Below, piece by piece: positions 34,314 through 47,286 of a DNA stretch of 64,000 bases. The stretch is taken from the NCBI RefSeq assembly GCF_003369915.1, contig NC_046675.1:15996001-16060000 (forward strand), given 5' to 3'. Both the position numbers and the translations under genes were made by a program. This DNA is from Drosophila miranda. Its lineage: Eukaryota; Arthropoda; Insecta; Diptera; Drosophilidae. The notes beneath the pieces are model-generated. The model was given only the letters and a program-made list of their open reading frames with translations. It had not been told where the DNA came from and did not search any database. Each line of letters starts with the position of its first letter. The first letter of the stretch is position 1.

Positions 34314-37300
34314 ATGCAGTCGCCCCAGCCAGCGCAACCGAGCGGCAGCGGCAGTCATACGCCCGTCAATTCCACGTCCAGCCTCTCCTTCGTAACAGGC
34401 ACAGCAGCTGCCAGCACCAGTACGCCCATCAGGATCAACAGCGCTAAGCACTCTGGCGGCGGCGACTCCTTGCTGCCATCGCTGGGCCTGGCTGGCGGCA
34501 GTGGGACGGGTGCATCCACCTCCTCCCACTCGATGCCAGGCACCCCGCATCAGTCCAGTAGTGTACCGACGGGCAGCCATCTGCAGCTGCAGACTCCGAG
34601 CGCCACTGGCGGCGCCGTGACGCCATCCGGCCTCTCGATGGGGGCCTCGAATCAATCGCTGGGCGTGAGCGTCGGTGCGGCCAGCAGTGTCGGCGGCATC
34701 AGCATTACGCCACCGAACAGTGCTGGTCTCCGTCAGTCGACAGGTGAGTACAGCTGCCCCTCACCCCCTCCCCGTACCTGCTAGATGGCCTGGCCCCAAT
34801 GGCTTTTTGATGTCTTTTTTTGCGTTTTTCTTTTCATTTCGTATTCTCTTTCTCCTCTTCCTTTGCCTCTGCCTCTTACGTCTTGTTTTCCTTTTTAATT
34901 CGATTCAATGTCAGCGGACCACATACTCCACCGCAACACTCTCTCTGTCTCTGTGTCTCTTTGCCTTTGTGTTCTCCATTTCGTTTAGTTTCGTTCCGTT
35001 ATGTGTTCTTTCGATTCGATCATTCACAATCGAAACTAATCAAAATGATTAACATTGTAGGGGGGCACACACAAGCACACAAACACACACACAAACAGTT
35101 TTTGATATCAGTTTCGGTTTTGATTTGCTGTGGCTTCTCGCATTTCAAAATGCCCATCTAATGCCCATCCCGTTCGCTCATTCATTCATCCGTTGAGTGT
35201 CGGAGGCAAACCATCTCCCCGCCCCGCCACTGGCTCTCCCTGTGGCCCCGTTATCGCTTAACACTTTGCTTTGTTCGGCATTTAGCACACTTCCGCTGTG
35301 TCGGAACCATTCATCCAAGTCCCATGTCTGTCGTTCACTTTTCTTTTGATTGCTGTAGTTGTAGTTGTAGTTGTCGCTGTAGTTGTCGCTGTAGTCGTCG
35401 CTGTAGCTGGTGTTAATTGATTTACATACTAAGTAGTCGGGGGCTGTCTGACTGGTTGCCATGCTCTTGGCTCTCCACAAATTTCCCAAGGTTCGATTGT
35501 CATATCGGAATATTTTGCCATAGTCCGGTGTGGTTGTGTTTACAGTGTTGCCATGGCATCAGTGATACTAGGGATACGAGTCGAGTGTTCAAGGCAGATT
35601 CCTTGTGGAGATTTCCCCAGTAATTAATTGACTTATCCCCCCCCATCATGCGATTACCCTAAGCGGAAGAGATCTACTGTCTAAGTGGATTAGCTAAAGC
35701 AGTACAGCTGATGGAAATACAAAGTAGATTAGGAGGAAATGATTCGTTTCATATCAGAATATTCATCGCTAAGATCCTAGCCAAGAAGGACAGCCTCCTT
35801 TTGATAATATACGAGGATGAATATAGTTGTGTAAAGCCCATACATTTCTATGGTACTCTCGCCGCAGTCTTTGGAGCTTAATCGTATCCGATTTCTGTTC
35901 GCAAATCATGTGTCATTTTCGTTCTGTTTTCCCACAATTGTTTAGTACTTTTTATTTGCCCTAACGTATCACTTAACACCCGATAACGTATCTCGTTTCC
36001 ACCCGCCGCCCAAGTTTTAGGTTCTACATTTCCATGCTCTCTCCCCCCCTCTTGCTTTTGTTCAGCTTACATTCTACACTGCAACATGGTTTCGCTTTTG
36101 TTTCTGTTTCTTGATTGTTTTTGCTTCTCGTTTTCCCCTTTTGTGCTGTTTATCGATTTGCATATGACTTTTGCTTTCCGCGGGACAGGTGGGTAACCAG
36201 GACAACATCACCAATCAATGCTCTGGCGGGAAAGGAATTTTGCACGCGCACCCTTTGACCCCAAAGTCCACAGAAATTTGTGTATATTTTTGCTGTTGCT
36301 CTTGATTATTATTGTGTGCTATTGTCGTTAAATTTTTTATTTCGCATGTTGTATTCTTTTATTGTTCAGATAGACACATACACATCCATCCATACACGTA
36401 TGTATATCTATATGTATGTGTGTAGTGTACGTAATTAGCTGACACAAGCGCTCATACTCCAGGCTAAATGCGACTTTATAATTGCCCTTGTACGCCGTGC
36501 CTCGTCTTTTTTTTTTGCCCGCCCCTGGGCACAGTGGGCGCGAATAGAGCTCGCCGCCCGGTCCTGCATGAATGTGTGCAGAAACGCTTGGAAAGTTGTA
36601 CACCTGTCAAAGAGATGCCCCCACTACCCACTACCCTTCCCCCCGACGGACCTGCTCGTAAATTTTGCAAAATGGGAAAATGCGTGAAAAATAAATACGA
36701 AAAAAATCGATGGATTGCGGCAGAGCCTCCCGAGGTCTTCCATGGTTGGGGTTTCTGGTAAAAGCTCTTGGGCTGCAATCCATAAATACTTCTAAATCAA
36801 GTCCTTGCTGCACAAGCGAATACTGTAAACTGCTTACATGTCGTGTACGCGTTTCGCTAAAGTCTTGAATTATCTTCCAAGGAAAGAGCATACATGTGTC
36901 GGCTATGGCTGCACTCTTTTTTCGCGAACATTTTAAGTGGAGCTTGTCGCGAACAGAGGCAGGCAGCAGAAGGGGCAGCAGAAGGGGCAGCAGAAGGGGC
37001 AATGGAGAGTGGGTCAACTGGTCACAGAATGTGGACTATAGACTTTGGGCCGGACCTCCTCTCGTGCTGATGAGCTCTATTTTTGCGTATGTTTCGGCTA
37101 AAAGATGGCTCCACGAAAAGGTCAACAGCGAGGGGGCGAGTGGGGGGGCACTGGGGCCGATTTGCATCTGCATTTGCATACTGAACGAGTTTTATCCTGC
37201 CCTGTGTGTGTGTCCCGATGAATATTTTATAGCATGCTTTTGGGCAAATTAAAGGAAAATAAATAAAACATGGCTAGAACGGGGTGGAGAGGGGGCTACC

Positions 37301-40300
37301 TGCCGTCCGTCCCCACGCCACATGTCACTCTTCATTGATCCCCGAAATGGAATTGTAATTGGATTACATCAAAAAAGAAGCACAACCAAGGACCCAGTGG
37401 GGGGTCATTTAGAGTGGCGCCATGTGACGTCACTGGGGAGGGAAATGGTGGGCGGTGGGCTGGTGTGAAAGTGCAGAGTGCACTTGCATCATTTGAGGGT
37501 CTGGGGAATGGCCAAACAGAGAGTGTGTGTCCATAATTCTCGCCGCATGACCGCATGCCTGAACTTTGAACTATTGCAGTATTTCAGTAGAGGCTTTGGG
37601 GCTGGTGAGGCGTGTTCTAATTGCGTAAATTGATTGCCTGCAAGGCGGGCGGGCACTCGGCCGCTCGAGCTCTTTATTTAAAATCAATCAAGGCATTGTA
37701 TGCTATCTTCTGGTACGAGTCCTCTATCCCTATCGCCTATCTTAATTACCGCTAGGCAGGCAGGCAGGCAGGCGCCTCCTTGGCGCCCAACGTGACCATC
37801 TTAAGCGGGGGCGGTTGGGGGCTTGCAACGGGACTGCGTGCTGAGCTCCCATGTCTGATACGGAGACAATTGATGAGCTCACATAATTAAGCCCGTAATG
37901 GTAATGGATGGTCTCGGATGGTGCTGCCTTATGGCCTGACTGGATCAAGCTCCTCCTCCTCCTCCCACTCTAAACTGTATCCTTTTGTTCCTTCTGCGTG
38001 TAGTATGTGCTTTATTTTGTACTTAAAACGTGTCGATGTCGTCTATGTGTCGTGTGTGTACTATCTGTAACTAAAACTGTCTGTACCAGTGAACCTTCTC
38101 TATATATATCTATATATACCTATATATATCTATATCTATATACATATTGCTCGCTTTCTCTCTCTTTCTCCCTCCGCCCGTATATGTGTGTGCTGCTCTA
38201 CTCAGTATTCGATTTCAAATTCAAACGGCGACCTTCGCTGAAAGTGCTCTTAACGAAACTGCCATCCAACGACAGTTTGAGCAACAGTCCGGCGCCATCA
38301 TCGCCAGGTGAAGTTTCCTCCTAAAAACAAAACCACAAAAAACCACAACAACAACACTCTTTCGACTCAATCAATCAATCACCCAAAACATCACATTCGA
38401 TTACATTTATTATCGATTAGCTATCACTGATCATCTCTGAAATTTCTTTGGTTGCTTTTGACTCGAAGGATCATCCACCATGGATCATGGTCTATAGAGA
38501 GGCTCTCTCGTGGTTGGGAGAACTTATGTTTCGTTTCCATCCATCACGATCATAATCAAGTGATCACCTGATCATCTGATCATCTCTGATCACCTGATTT
38601 TGCTGCCCAAAAACTACTTGGTGTCGCATTTGTATGCATCTCCCATCCGCCAGCTAATACTTATGTATATGCCCCACCCAACCTTAACCCAATCCCCCAA
38701 CCGAAACCCCCCCCCCCTCCCCTTTCTCCCCCCTCCACCCCAAAAGTCAGCCAAGCATTCCATGACGCATTTCGATTGCCATTTTCGTGCCATTTCTGTG
38801 TAGAATTTCTGTGGAGCGACTGCGGCCGCTTTATCATCAAAAGATTTTGCGATTGTGTGCTGTGGAGAGTCGGGAATTATTATTAAATACTCGAGTGCTG
38901 TTCGGAATTTTCGCTTGGCAGAAAGAAACCTGGATAAATGCTTGTCCCTGCGGTCTGGTCGTACGATATCTTATCGTTATCGTTATCCCTTTGGCTGGGC
39001 GGTTATGGTTTTGATTTGAGTTTTACAACCTTAAAATGTTGCGAATCCGCGATAAGAAACCAATTAGGTGATAAATCTCCATGGAATCTATAGAGCGAAA
39101 GACTTTTACGATAGTTTCAGCCTAGGATTTCCCGCAAAAAGAGGTCCATTGAAAAGGTGAATCATCGTTTGAGGAATCGACAACAGCATTTTCCTTATCG
39201 CTGGCACTGATAAAGGTTCATGTTCTGATTTCTGTGATGAGTAATCCCCAGAAGCACACCTGTGCTTCGACAGGTGTCTGCGAGCTCCCTCCTTTCAGCC
39301 GTGACACACATAAAATGCTCAGGTGGTCTCCGATCGGGATTTTATCTTTGGGCAGACAATTATGCTACATTTCACAGGTGTTCCTTACCCATTTATCATG
39401 GACATTGGACTTGGGACACAATAATTGGAAGAAAAAATAGGTATTTTATGATTCAGTAGAGATACCAAGGAAGAAGCTGAGATTCTAGCTAATAAACCCA
39501 TTGCTCAGGCCTAGGTCTGCAGTCGATTGTTCTGGATATCTGGCTATCTTTACAATGGCTTTGATTTCGATCTCTATTATGACACGAATAAATCCAGGCC
39601 GAGTACAACCCAACGTGCACGTGCACTGTAGTGCACAGATAACGATCCGCCCTGTCTCTAATCTTCCACTTGGGATAGGTTCGGGCTAAGGAGATCCCAC
39701 CTGAGTCACAATCCACGAAAGCAGGCCATAATTGCGGGGTGTTGTGTTCTACAATATATAATTTCAGCACACACACTGTTCTGCTGTCCGGCCGGAGATA
39801 TGGCAGCTCCTCTGCTGGGGCCCCATCGATAACGCCTCCCGAAAGGTTTGCGGCAGAGCAGCAGCCGCGAGGTCAGCGTTGTTATCGTTATCTGAACACC
39901 CCACACACATGTTGTCTATATCGTATATTCACGCGTTTGAACTGTCTGCTGGCTGCGGCAGAGCCAGCGGCGATCTTCTCTACTAGAAATATTGCCACAC
40001 TACTCGTGCGCTACGAAATATACACTCTCCCGCTCGTGGCGATGAGTGTGTCAGGTGTCTGTTCGTGTCATTCGAAAGGTATGTGCCCGTTCGCTTATGG
40101 GACATTTTTGCATGTGCCCTAGGCTTAGGGGTACAGAATGTCCCCACTATTTAGTGGTTTCTGTCTGTGATGGCATTGGAGCTAGCTTTAGTTTAAATCC
40201 TTGCTGCCAACAGCTGCCCTTGCACAAGCGAGTGCAAAGAACAACATACATGTCGTGTGCATGACGCAAAAAATACTGCCCACCGCTGACCTAAATTAAG

Positions 40301-43300
40301 GCCAAAAGTGGACCGATTCTTGTTGATAATTTTCCAACCAAATATGGTCCAAATGCAGTGGAAAATCTTTGCCTAAAACTCAGGCAGGCTCAGTTTTTTT
40401 GATCATTGGCTTGTCATTCAATATCCGACACTGTAAAAGTATCAACACATTCGGCTCTTTCAAAAATAATGACGAGCGTGCTCCGAGTGCATAAACAGAG
40501 CGAGCCAGCGGGCAGCGACCAGACAGTTGTTGTGTCTGTGTTGGCCGACCGACGTTGTCGTCATCGCCGCTGGGCCCCAGCTCTCAGCGTGCTGACGGGT
40601 CTCTGCTCTGTTCTGCTGCTGCTGCTGCTCTACTCTGCTGTGCTGCTGCTTTCAGTTGTCATTTGCTGCTGCCGCCGCTTGTGCGCTTTTGGGCGGCATA
40701 TATCTCAATCAGTCGGCGCGAGAGGCCGGCGGAACGGCAGAAAGCCAGAAAAAGAAGAAGAAACCAGAAAACAGAAAGAAGTCGAAAACACATTCAGCAC
40801 GCAGTCGTCGGCGTCTTCGAAACGGTTCCCTCTCGCATAACGCATAACGCATACGCCATGTAGTGCCGTGCCGTGCTGTGTGCCGCCTTGTAAAACGTGT
40901 GAATGAGCAAAATAAAATGCAAATAAACTACTGCCTGTAAATATTGCACATACATACATATCTGTATGTGGATGTGCTCTTCGGAACGGAAACCAGTTGA
41001 GAGCCGGAGAACCGGAGTTATGTCCGATTGGTCATGAATCTTCTACAAAGCAAGTGGCAATTATTAATCCACCAACAAAAAGTCAACAAGAAATTATAAA
41101 TTATGTGTGTCTGTGTGTGTTTGAACATTACGATTATATACTCTTTTTTGGTATCTATTTTTATACAAGCAATAAACGAAATTAATAATAATGTGGAATG
41201 AGCGCGAGGGCCGGACAGCAGTGCCGTAAAGTGCAAGTACGAGACACTTGACAATGCCACCCCACACGTGCCCCGCGCCCCGCGCCCCGCACCCCCAGGC
41301 CCCACGACAGACCTCCCATAAGACTCTCGCTCTCTCGGTGTACGGAATCTGTTTGTTTGTATATCTTGCGAAATAAATTAAAGCATATTCGTAAAATAAA
41401 TAAAACGACTACCCCGGCAGCCCATCCGCGACCCATGGCCCCTCCCCTCCTCCGACCTGCGCTCACCTTTAGATATTGTTGATTTTTTATGCCGACCCAA
41501 CCTGGTCCTAGTCTCTGGGCCTTTTCTTAGATTTTTTGTGTTTTTTTTTCGATCGTAAAACGTCGATGGAAAAGTTTTCCCCTTTTGCGATATATTTTTT
41601 GTTCATTTTTCGGATCGATTAAAACCATCTACGAAATCACACACCACACACGAATATCCCATCCAAGCTCCAAGCACCAAGCTCCTGATTAATGAAAAAC
41701 AATCATTACGTAGAACATATTTTCCGTTTTACAGGAATCGCCAATTGGGCCTCAGATAATCGGGACGGCAATGTGACAGATAAGGCAAGTATTCCCGAAC
41801 CGCGAATACCTACATAATTATTGTATAATTTTATTTAGTTTGAGTTTATCAAAAATTAGTTACCAGCAAACAGAAATGGGGTCATTATCTATATCTACAG
41901 GGAGGTGGGGCGGGCAAGAAGTTGCGATAAGAGTGGGGTCTGGTCTGGTCTGGTCTGATATTTATTGTAATCGATGGACTTGGAACATGCCACGTGCAAC
42001 ATGGAATGGATATGACACATTGTTCTTTCCACTTTCATTGGTATTATAAATGTTAATTAGATTAACACTTGAGTTTCGGGCTTCCTTGCTTCCAAAAAGA
42101 ACTTTTGACAGCTCTGCCTTGAGTAATTTTCCGTAGACTCTTGACGTAAGAGCACCAAGCGCCTGAGACCCGCCTGAATCCATGAAAATATCCCAGTATT
42201 TGAACGTTTTCCATTGCAGTTTTGGGAAAAAGGTTTTAGTCTCACGAATTCCAGATGCCCGCATATGGTATGTCCTACTTATTTGATCTCTGTCATTCTT
42301 ATAGTCCGCTGCCGATGCCGCCAAACTCAATCGCAAGGAGTCCTACAAGGCCCAGAGGAAGAACTACCGCAAAGAGAAGAAACGTGTGGCCAGCGAGCTG
42401 ATGAATTCCCTGCAGGATCCAGCCGTGATTGTGCTGGCCGACTGGCTGAAGGTCCGCGGCACCCTCAAGTCCTGGACGAAGCTGTGGTGCGTGCTCAAGC
42501 CGGGACTGCTGTTGATCTACAAGAGCCAGAAGACCAAGAGCAGTCACTGGGTGGGCACCGTGATGCTGACCGCGTGCCAGGTGATCGAGCGGCCCAGCAA
42601 GAAGGATGGCTTCTGCTTCAAGCTCTTCCATCCCATGGAGCAGTCCATCTGGGCGCCACGCGGACCCGACAAGGAGACAATCGGTGAGTGGTGGCCAAGC
42701 GCCAAGCAACCTACGCCCGATGCGACCTCTAAACAATTGTTCTTGCAGGCGCCGTTGTCCAGCCATTACCAACCGCCTACCTGATCTTTCGAGCGCCCAG
42801 CCAGGCGGCTGGTAAATGCTGGATGGATGCCCTGGAACTGTCGCTGCGCTGCTCGGCTCTGTTGCTGCGCACCAACAGCAGCACAGCGCCGTCCAACACC
42901 TCCTACGTGGGGGAACCGCTGCTGCCCGTCTCCCACGAGACACAGTGGTCGGAGGCGGACTACGAGAAGCACTTCAACGATCACGGTAAGTGGGGCCAGT
43001 TCCTGGCACTGCCGCCCGACATGGAGTCCTCGCGCTCCGACACCAGCCTGCCCTCGCGGGCCCAGACTCCGCTGCTGCAGCAGCTCTACAGCAGCGCCGT
43101 CAGCAACTGGGAGCGCACCAAGCGGCTGCCACACTTTCGGCATCATTCGGAGCAACGAAAGAGCTCCCTCAGCGATGCCTCCAGCTGCGACTACGCCTTG
43201 GGTACCCAGCGCAAGCGTCGCCTCCTGAGCCCCGTCAGTAAGTCCCTGTCCCTGGGCGGAACAGGGGCCCTGGGCGGCAGCAGCTCCAGCGAAGAGAACG

Positions 43301-45717
43301 AGGATGACTATGGTGACACGAGCGCTGGCAGCCAGGCCCCGGCCCCGGCCCCGGCCCCTGGCCCTGATCCGCGGCCTGTGAGCGCTCCGCCCGATTGCCT
43401 GTTGCAGCCCCGGTTCCGCCTCAACGTGAAGGGTGATGCCGAACAAGTCGTTATAGCTAGATATTGTCGTGCTGTCGTTGTCGATGTCATTGTAGTTGTA
43501 GCTGGCTAGGATCAGGATCAGCGTAGACTTGGAAATTATTGTTCAAAATTATAGAGTATGTGCCGGGAAGGGCACCCTCTTTGACACCGTCAGAGCCCCT
43601 ATTAATCATTAGTCTTTTCTGCTGTAAAACAAGAGCGCCTGCACCTGCCTTGTATTTCGCTAATGAGGCTGACAGCAGTCGAGAGCTTTGTTCTTAAGAG
43701 GCTGCTACAGCTAGAGAAACGTCTGTGGCAAATGCTAAACGTGTGTCTCATTTCAATGAATCTTAACCGTTTCAGATCTGGACGCGGACAGTCAGAATGA
43801 AGCACCCAACGCCGCCATGTCGGGCCTGGAGTCAGAATCGGAGTCGGATGCGGGCGAGGCAGTGCAAGATGATACCCTAGAACCAGCCGACTGCGTGGAG
43901 ACCACCTATGTGCCCTTCACCGAAGAGGAATTTGGAGAGGTAACTAAACGGAAGTCATCTCCCTCCCGTAACATTTCACACGTTTCTTCTTCAGCAAGGG
44001 GAGCAGGTGGAGGAGTTGGCCGACGAGAACAAGAGCCTCATCTGGTGCATTATGAAGCAGGTGCGTCCTGGCATGGATCTGAGCAAGGTGGTGCTGCCCA
44101 CGTTCATCCTGGAGCCACGTTCGTTTCTGGACAAGCTCTCGGACTCGTATTACCATGCGGATTTGCTCTCCAAGTAGGTCATCTCTTCCCCTAACGTGTG
44201 CTTCATTACTAACTAAGACTCTGACTCTGACTCTCTCTGTAGGGCCGTGCAGGAGGATGACGCATTTACGCGCATGAAGATCATCGTGCAATGGTACATG
44301 TCCAGCTTCTACAAGAAACCCAAGGGCCTCAAGAAGCCCTACAATCCGATATTGGGCGAGACGTTCCGTTGCTATTGGCAGCATCCCAGCGGCAGTCGGA
44401 CATTCTATATTGCCGAGCAGGTCTCGCATCACCCGCCCGTGTCGGCCTTCTACGTGACGAATCGCGAGGATGGCTTCAGCATCACCTGCTCCATCTTGGC
44501 GAAATCGAAGTTCTACGGCAATAGCACCTCCGCCGTCCTTGAGGGGGCGGCCACGATGACGCTATTGCCGCGCGGTGAATGCTACATAGCGACCACGCCC
44601 TACGCCCACTGCAAAGGCATTCTGATGGGTACGCTGTCCATGGAGCTGGGCGGCAGGATAAACATCGAGTGCGAGAACACCGGTTACAGGACGGAGTTAG
44701 AGTTCAAGCTGAAGCCATTCCTCGGCGGATCAGAGTCCACCAATGTGGTTGTGGGCAAAATCAAGCTGGGCAAGGAGACGCTGGCCACCATCAATGGACA
44801 CTGGGACAGAGAGTGCCGCATCAAGGACGCCAAGACGGGCGAGGAAACCCTTCTGTTCAAGGTGGATGCCGATCTGCGCGCTAAGCGGTTGCCTCGATAC
44901 CTGGTCCCCGTCGAGGCGCAGGAGCCGCACGAGTCGCAGCGCCTGTGGGAGCGCGTCTCTGAGTCCATTGCACGCGAGGATCAGGTGGCTGCCACCGAGG
45001 AGAAGACCGTACTGGAGGAGAAGCAGCGGGCCGACGCCAAGGAGCGTTCGAGCATCGAGGCCCCATACGTGCCCAATCTCTTCGAGCTGGATAGCTACGG
45101 CCAGTGGATATACAAGTACGCCGACCTTCGGCCCTGGGACGTCCGGAACGATGTGCGGCAGTACGAGTGCCAGTACAAGGTGCTGACCCAGACGCGCCAC
45201 AAGTCGGTGCCCATCGTCCACGGGGCCGAGCTTATGCATCCCCTGCGGAGCTCCCTCGAACCGGTGGCCCGCTCGCACAGACAATCGGGGGCTGCCTCCT
45301 CGAAGGCACCCAAGGCCAAGAACAAGAGCCTGGTTCTGGCGCCACGAGACACCAACTCGGACTCCAGCCAGTCGCCCCAGGGCGTGGTCAAGCGGAGCTC
45401 CTCCAGCTCGATTAGGCAGTAAGTGAAAGTGCATTGCCTCTCTCCTCGTGGAAAGTACTACAGTTTTGATTTTTCTACCTTTCAGAATTAACGCGGCCCT
45501 CGATCAGGTTAACCGGGTGCTGGAGGAGCACTCGAAGCAGCTGAACGACATAAGCCGGCGCCTAGAGCGTATGCAGTATGCTCCCCCGCCGCACCTGAGA
45601 CATGGCGCACATAACATGCTGGGCGGCGGTGTGGCCCTGTCGACGGTGATCAAGTCGCTGATCTATGCTCTTATTGGGCTGACCTTTAGCGTGATCCTGC
45701 GCTGGCTGTTCAAGTAG
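34314..45717 (+). CDS. ORP5/ORP8-like oxysterol-binding-protein-related protein, ER-anchored
   Basis: ORP5/8 proteins exchange phosphatidylserine for PI4P/PI(4,5)P2 at ER-plasma membrane contacts (family knowledge). Coding exons: 34314-34743, 38206-38307, 41735-41784, 42305-42683, 42749-43432 (or ending 42985 or 43237), 43776-43939, 43995-44173, 44243-45418, 45486-45717; 1131 residues long form, 982 short. Exons 1-3 give a Ser/Gly/Thr-rich disordered head. Exon 4 opens with the family signature RKESYKAQRKNYRKEKKRVA, then the PH domain (VRGTLKSWTKLWCVLKPGLL through CWMDALELSL). The lipid-binding domain has SLIWCIMKQVRPGMDLSKVV, KPYNPILGETFRC and the EQVSHHPPVSAFYV fingerprint. A coiled coil precedes a single C-terminal membrane anchor (SLIYALIGLTFSVILRWLF). 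Intron 3 begins with GC. Start context AACCATGC is fair; the first exon assignments are the least certain. Confidence 0.9.
35352..35412 (+). repeat. GTAGTTGTCGCT triplet-based repeat
   Basis: Imperfect tandem TGTAGT/TGTCGC units inside ORP8-like intron 1; the apparent Asp/Tyr/Asn-rich minus-strand peptide is a by-product. Confidence 0.8.
36961..37001 (+). repeat. 12 bp minisatellite (GCAGCAGAAGGG)x3
   Basis: Three tandem copies in ORP8-like intron 1. Confidence 0.85.
38308..41734 (+). other. ORP8-like intron 2 (3.4 kb), with a possible internal promoter
   Basis: No coding exon is recognised. At 40709-40737 an initiator (TCAGTC) is followed by CCGGCGGAACGG, 11 of 12 positions of the MTE consensus but starting at +16, not +18. 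This might be a start site for a shorter ORP8-like transcript. Confidence 0.35.
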
Positions 45718-46460
45718 ATGCGGACGGGCAGGACAGGGCAGGGCAGTTGCGGGCGCAATTTGTTTATACTTAAGAATACATTTTGGTCAACCTTTAGATA
45801 ACTTATAATACACCCTAGAAAACAGATTCAGACTGTACGACGCCTACTATTGTATTGTATACTGTATTGCCTTTGCCCGCTGCCAGAGATGTGCAGCTAG
45901 AAACTCTATTTGCGCGAGAATCCAATCACGAACTAAGTCATAAGTGTTTGCCGTATGTACTCGTAAGTCCCCTCCCCACCCTCCCACTATCCCGCAGTTG
46001 ACGGCCAAGTGCAAGTCTCCTTCTAAACTCCGAAACACTTTTTGGGTAGGCTAGGATAGCGGATAGATAAATATATACACACACACACACATGCATATAG
46101 TATAGTTGCACCTGATTTCGTAAAAATTCCAATATCTTCGATACTACTGTTTGGCTAGTTCGCTTTTTCGTTTCGTTGTTGTCTCTCCCTTCTTTGAGTA
46201 ATTATACGGATACGTACTCTTTTATTACCTTTTACCCAATTACCTTTTAGAGCGATTAACGAACGAACAATGCTCGAGAGGCTGTCTGCTCGACACCACC
46301 CGCACCCTAGAGATTTAATGCGAAAGTGCTTATAATATGTATCTAATTTTAGTACTACCTATATCTTATATACATGACCTCCTGTTTTCCCTTGTATTCC
46401 CCCAAGACCTGCAAGCATTTCACTTGAAGTGCATATTTAATAAACTATCTTTTTTTCAAA
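45718..46460 (+). terminator. ORP8-like 3' UTR and polyadenylation signal
   Basis: AATAAA at 46439-46444 followed by a T run (46450-46456). This gives a 3' UTR of about 740 bp. Confidence 0.65.
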
Positions 46461-46509
46461 TCAAATATAAAGAGGCTATTGCCCATCTTTAATTGACATT
46501 TAATGGGGA

Positions 46510-46800
46510 TGCGAGTAGTCCCACAGGGATCCCAGCTGATGATAGTAATACTTGTGCGACGTACGTGGATGATACTTAAATACTATGGAAATTCCACTGG
46601 CTATCATCTTCAAGATTCAATGCTTTTGAATTTTTAAGTGAGTTAAATTCGTTCTTAAAGTTTCAGGGAATCCAAGAAAACTCAATGTTGTTTATCTCTG
46701 CTGGCGGCCACATTTGTGTATTCCTCTAGTATTCTAGTCAGTGGATATTCCTGTAAATGTCACCTGGTTTCATCCCATAGTTTCGATTGCAAATCTATAC
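46510..46800 (+). mobile_element. Degenerate LINE reverse-transcriptase remnant
   Basis: VPQGSQ (46517-46534) is the reverse-transcriptase motif (G)VPQGS. A few dozen bases later, in another frame, CATYVDDT (46554-46577) is the Y-[AV]-D-D catalytic motif of jockey-type LINEs. The roughly 60-80 residues that should separate them are deleted. Downstream, ESKKTQ near 46670 may be the decayed NESKS motif. Short and frameshifted. Confidence 0.45.
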
Positions 46801-47286
46801 TTCGTTGGGATTAGACTATATCTAACCCTTTTCAAAGTGATCCTAAGCAACATGTATTTCCAATTGGATTTGTTTGTTTAATATTGTTCTGTTTGGAATT
46901 TCAGATACTGAATGATCGATTAAAGTATTATTGCAGTTTTCCTTTTCCAACTTGATCGTAAGCTCATCTTGCAGAAAGAGATCGCTATGACAATAAGTAT
47001 TCCTTCACCTTAAATTAATAGGATTCTCCGTTTGACATATACAGGATTTATATTGAAACTCAAATCCTATTGGACTGAAATCAAATAATCTCAAATGAGC
47101 TCTATAATAGGTTGGGCAATCGTTCGGCAAATCTAACTAAATCGTTGAATGATTGGAAAATTTGATAGAATAGCACATCATATAAGATTCGTAGGAGACA
47201 ACATCTCTGGGACTGCTGTTGATAAGGTCTGAATGTAAGATTAGTGGGGTACGTTGAATATGGGTAATATTTCTTGTTTTCCATGT
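46800..47286. other. Intergenic stretch between convergent genes
   Basis: AT-rich, no recognisable gene or repeat; it lies between the 3' ends of the ORP8-like gene and the zinc-finger gene. Confidence 0.6.

Larger units (their letters stand above)
34744..38205 (+). other. ORP8-like intron 1 (3.5 kb)
   Basis: This intron contains simple repeats: TGTAGTTGTCGC-type triplets at 35352-35412, a 12 bp tandem at 36961-37001 and GGCA at 37756-37773. No nested gene is recognised. Confidence 0.7.

Noticed and set aside
42299-45434. Minus-strand ORFs of 162-234 residues across the ORP8-like exons
   Set aside because: Antisense shadows of GC-rich coding exons; the plus-strand protein matches the ORP5/8 family end to end.
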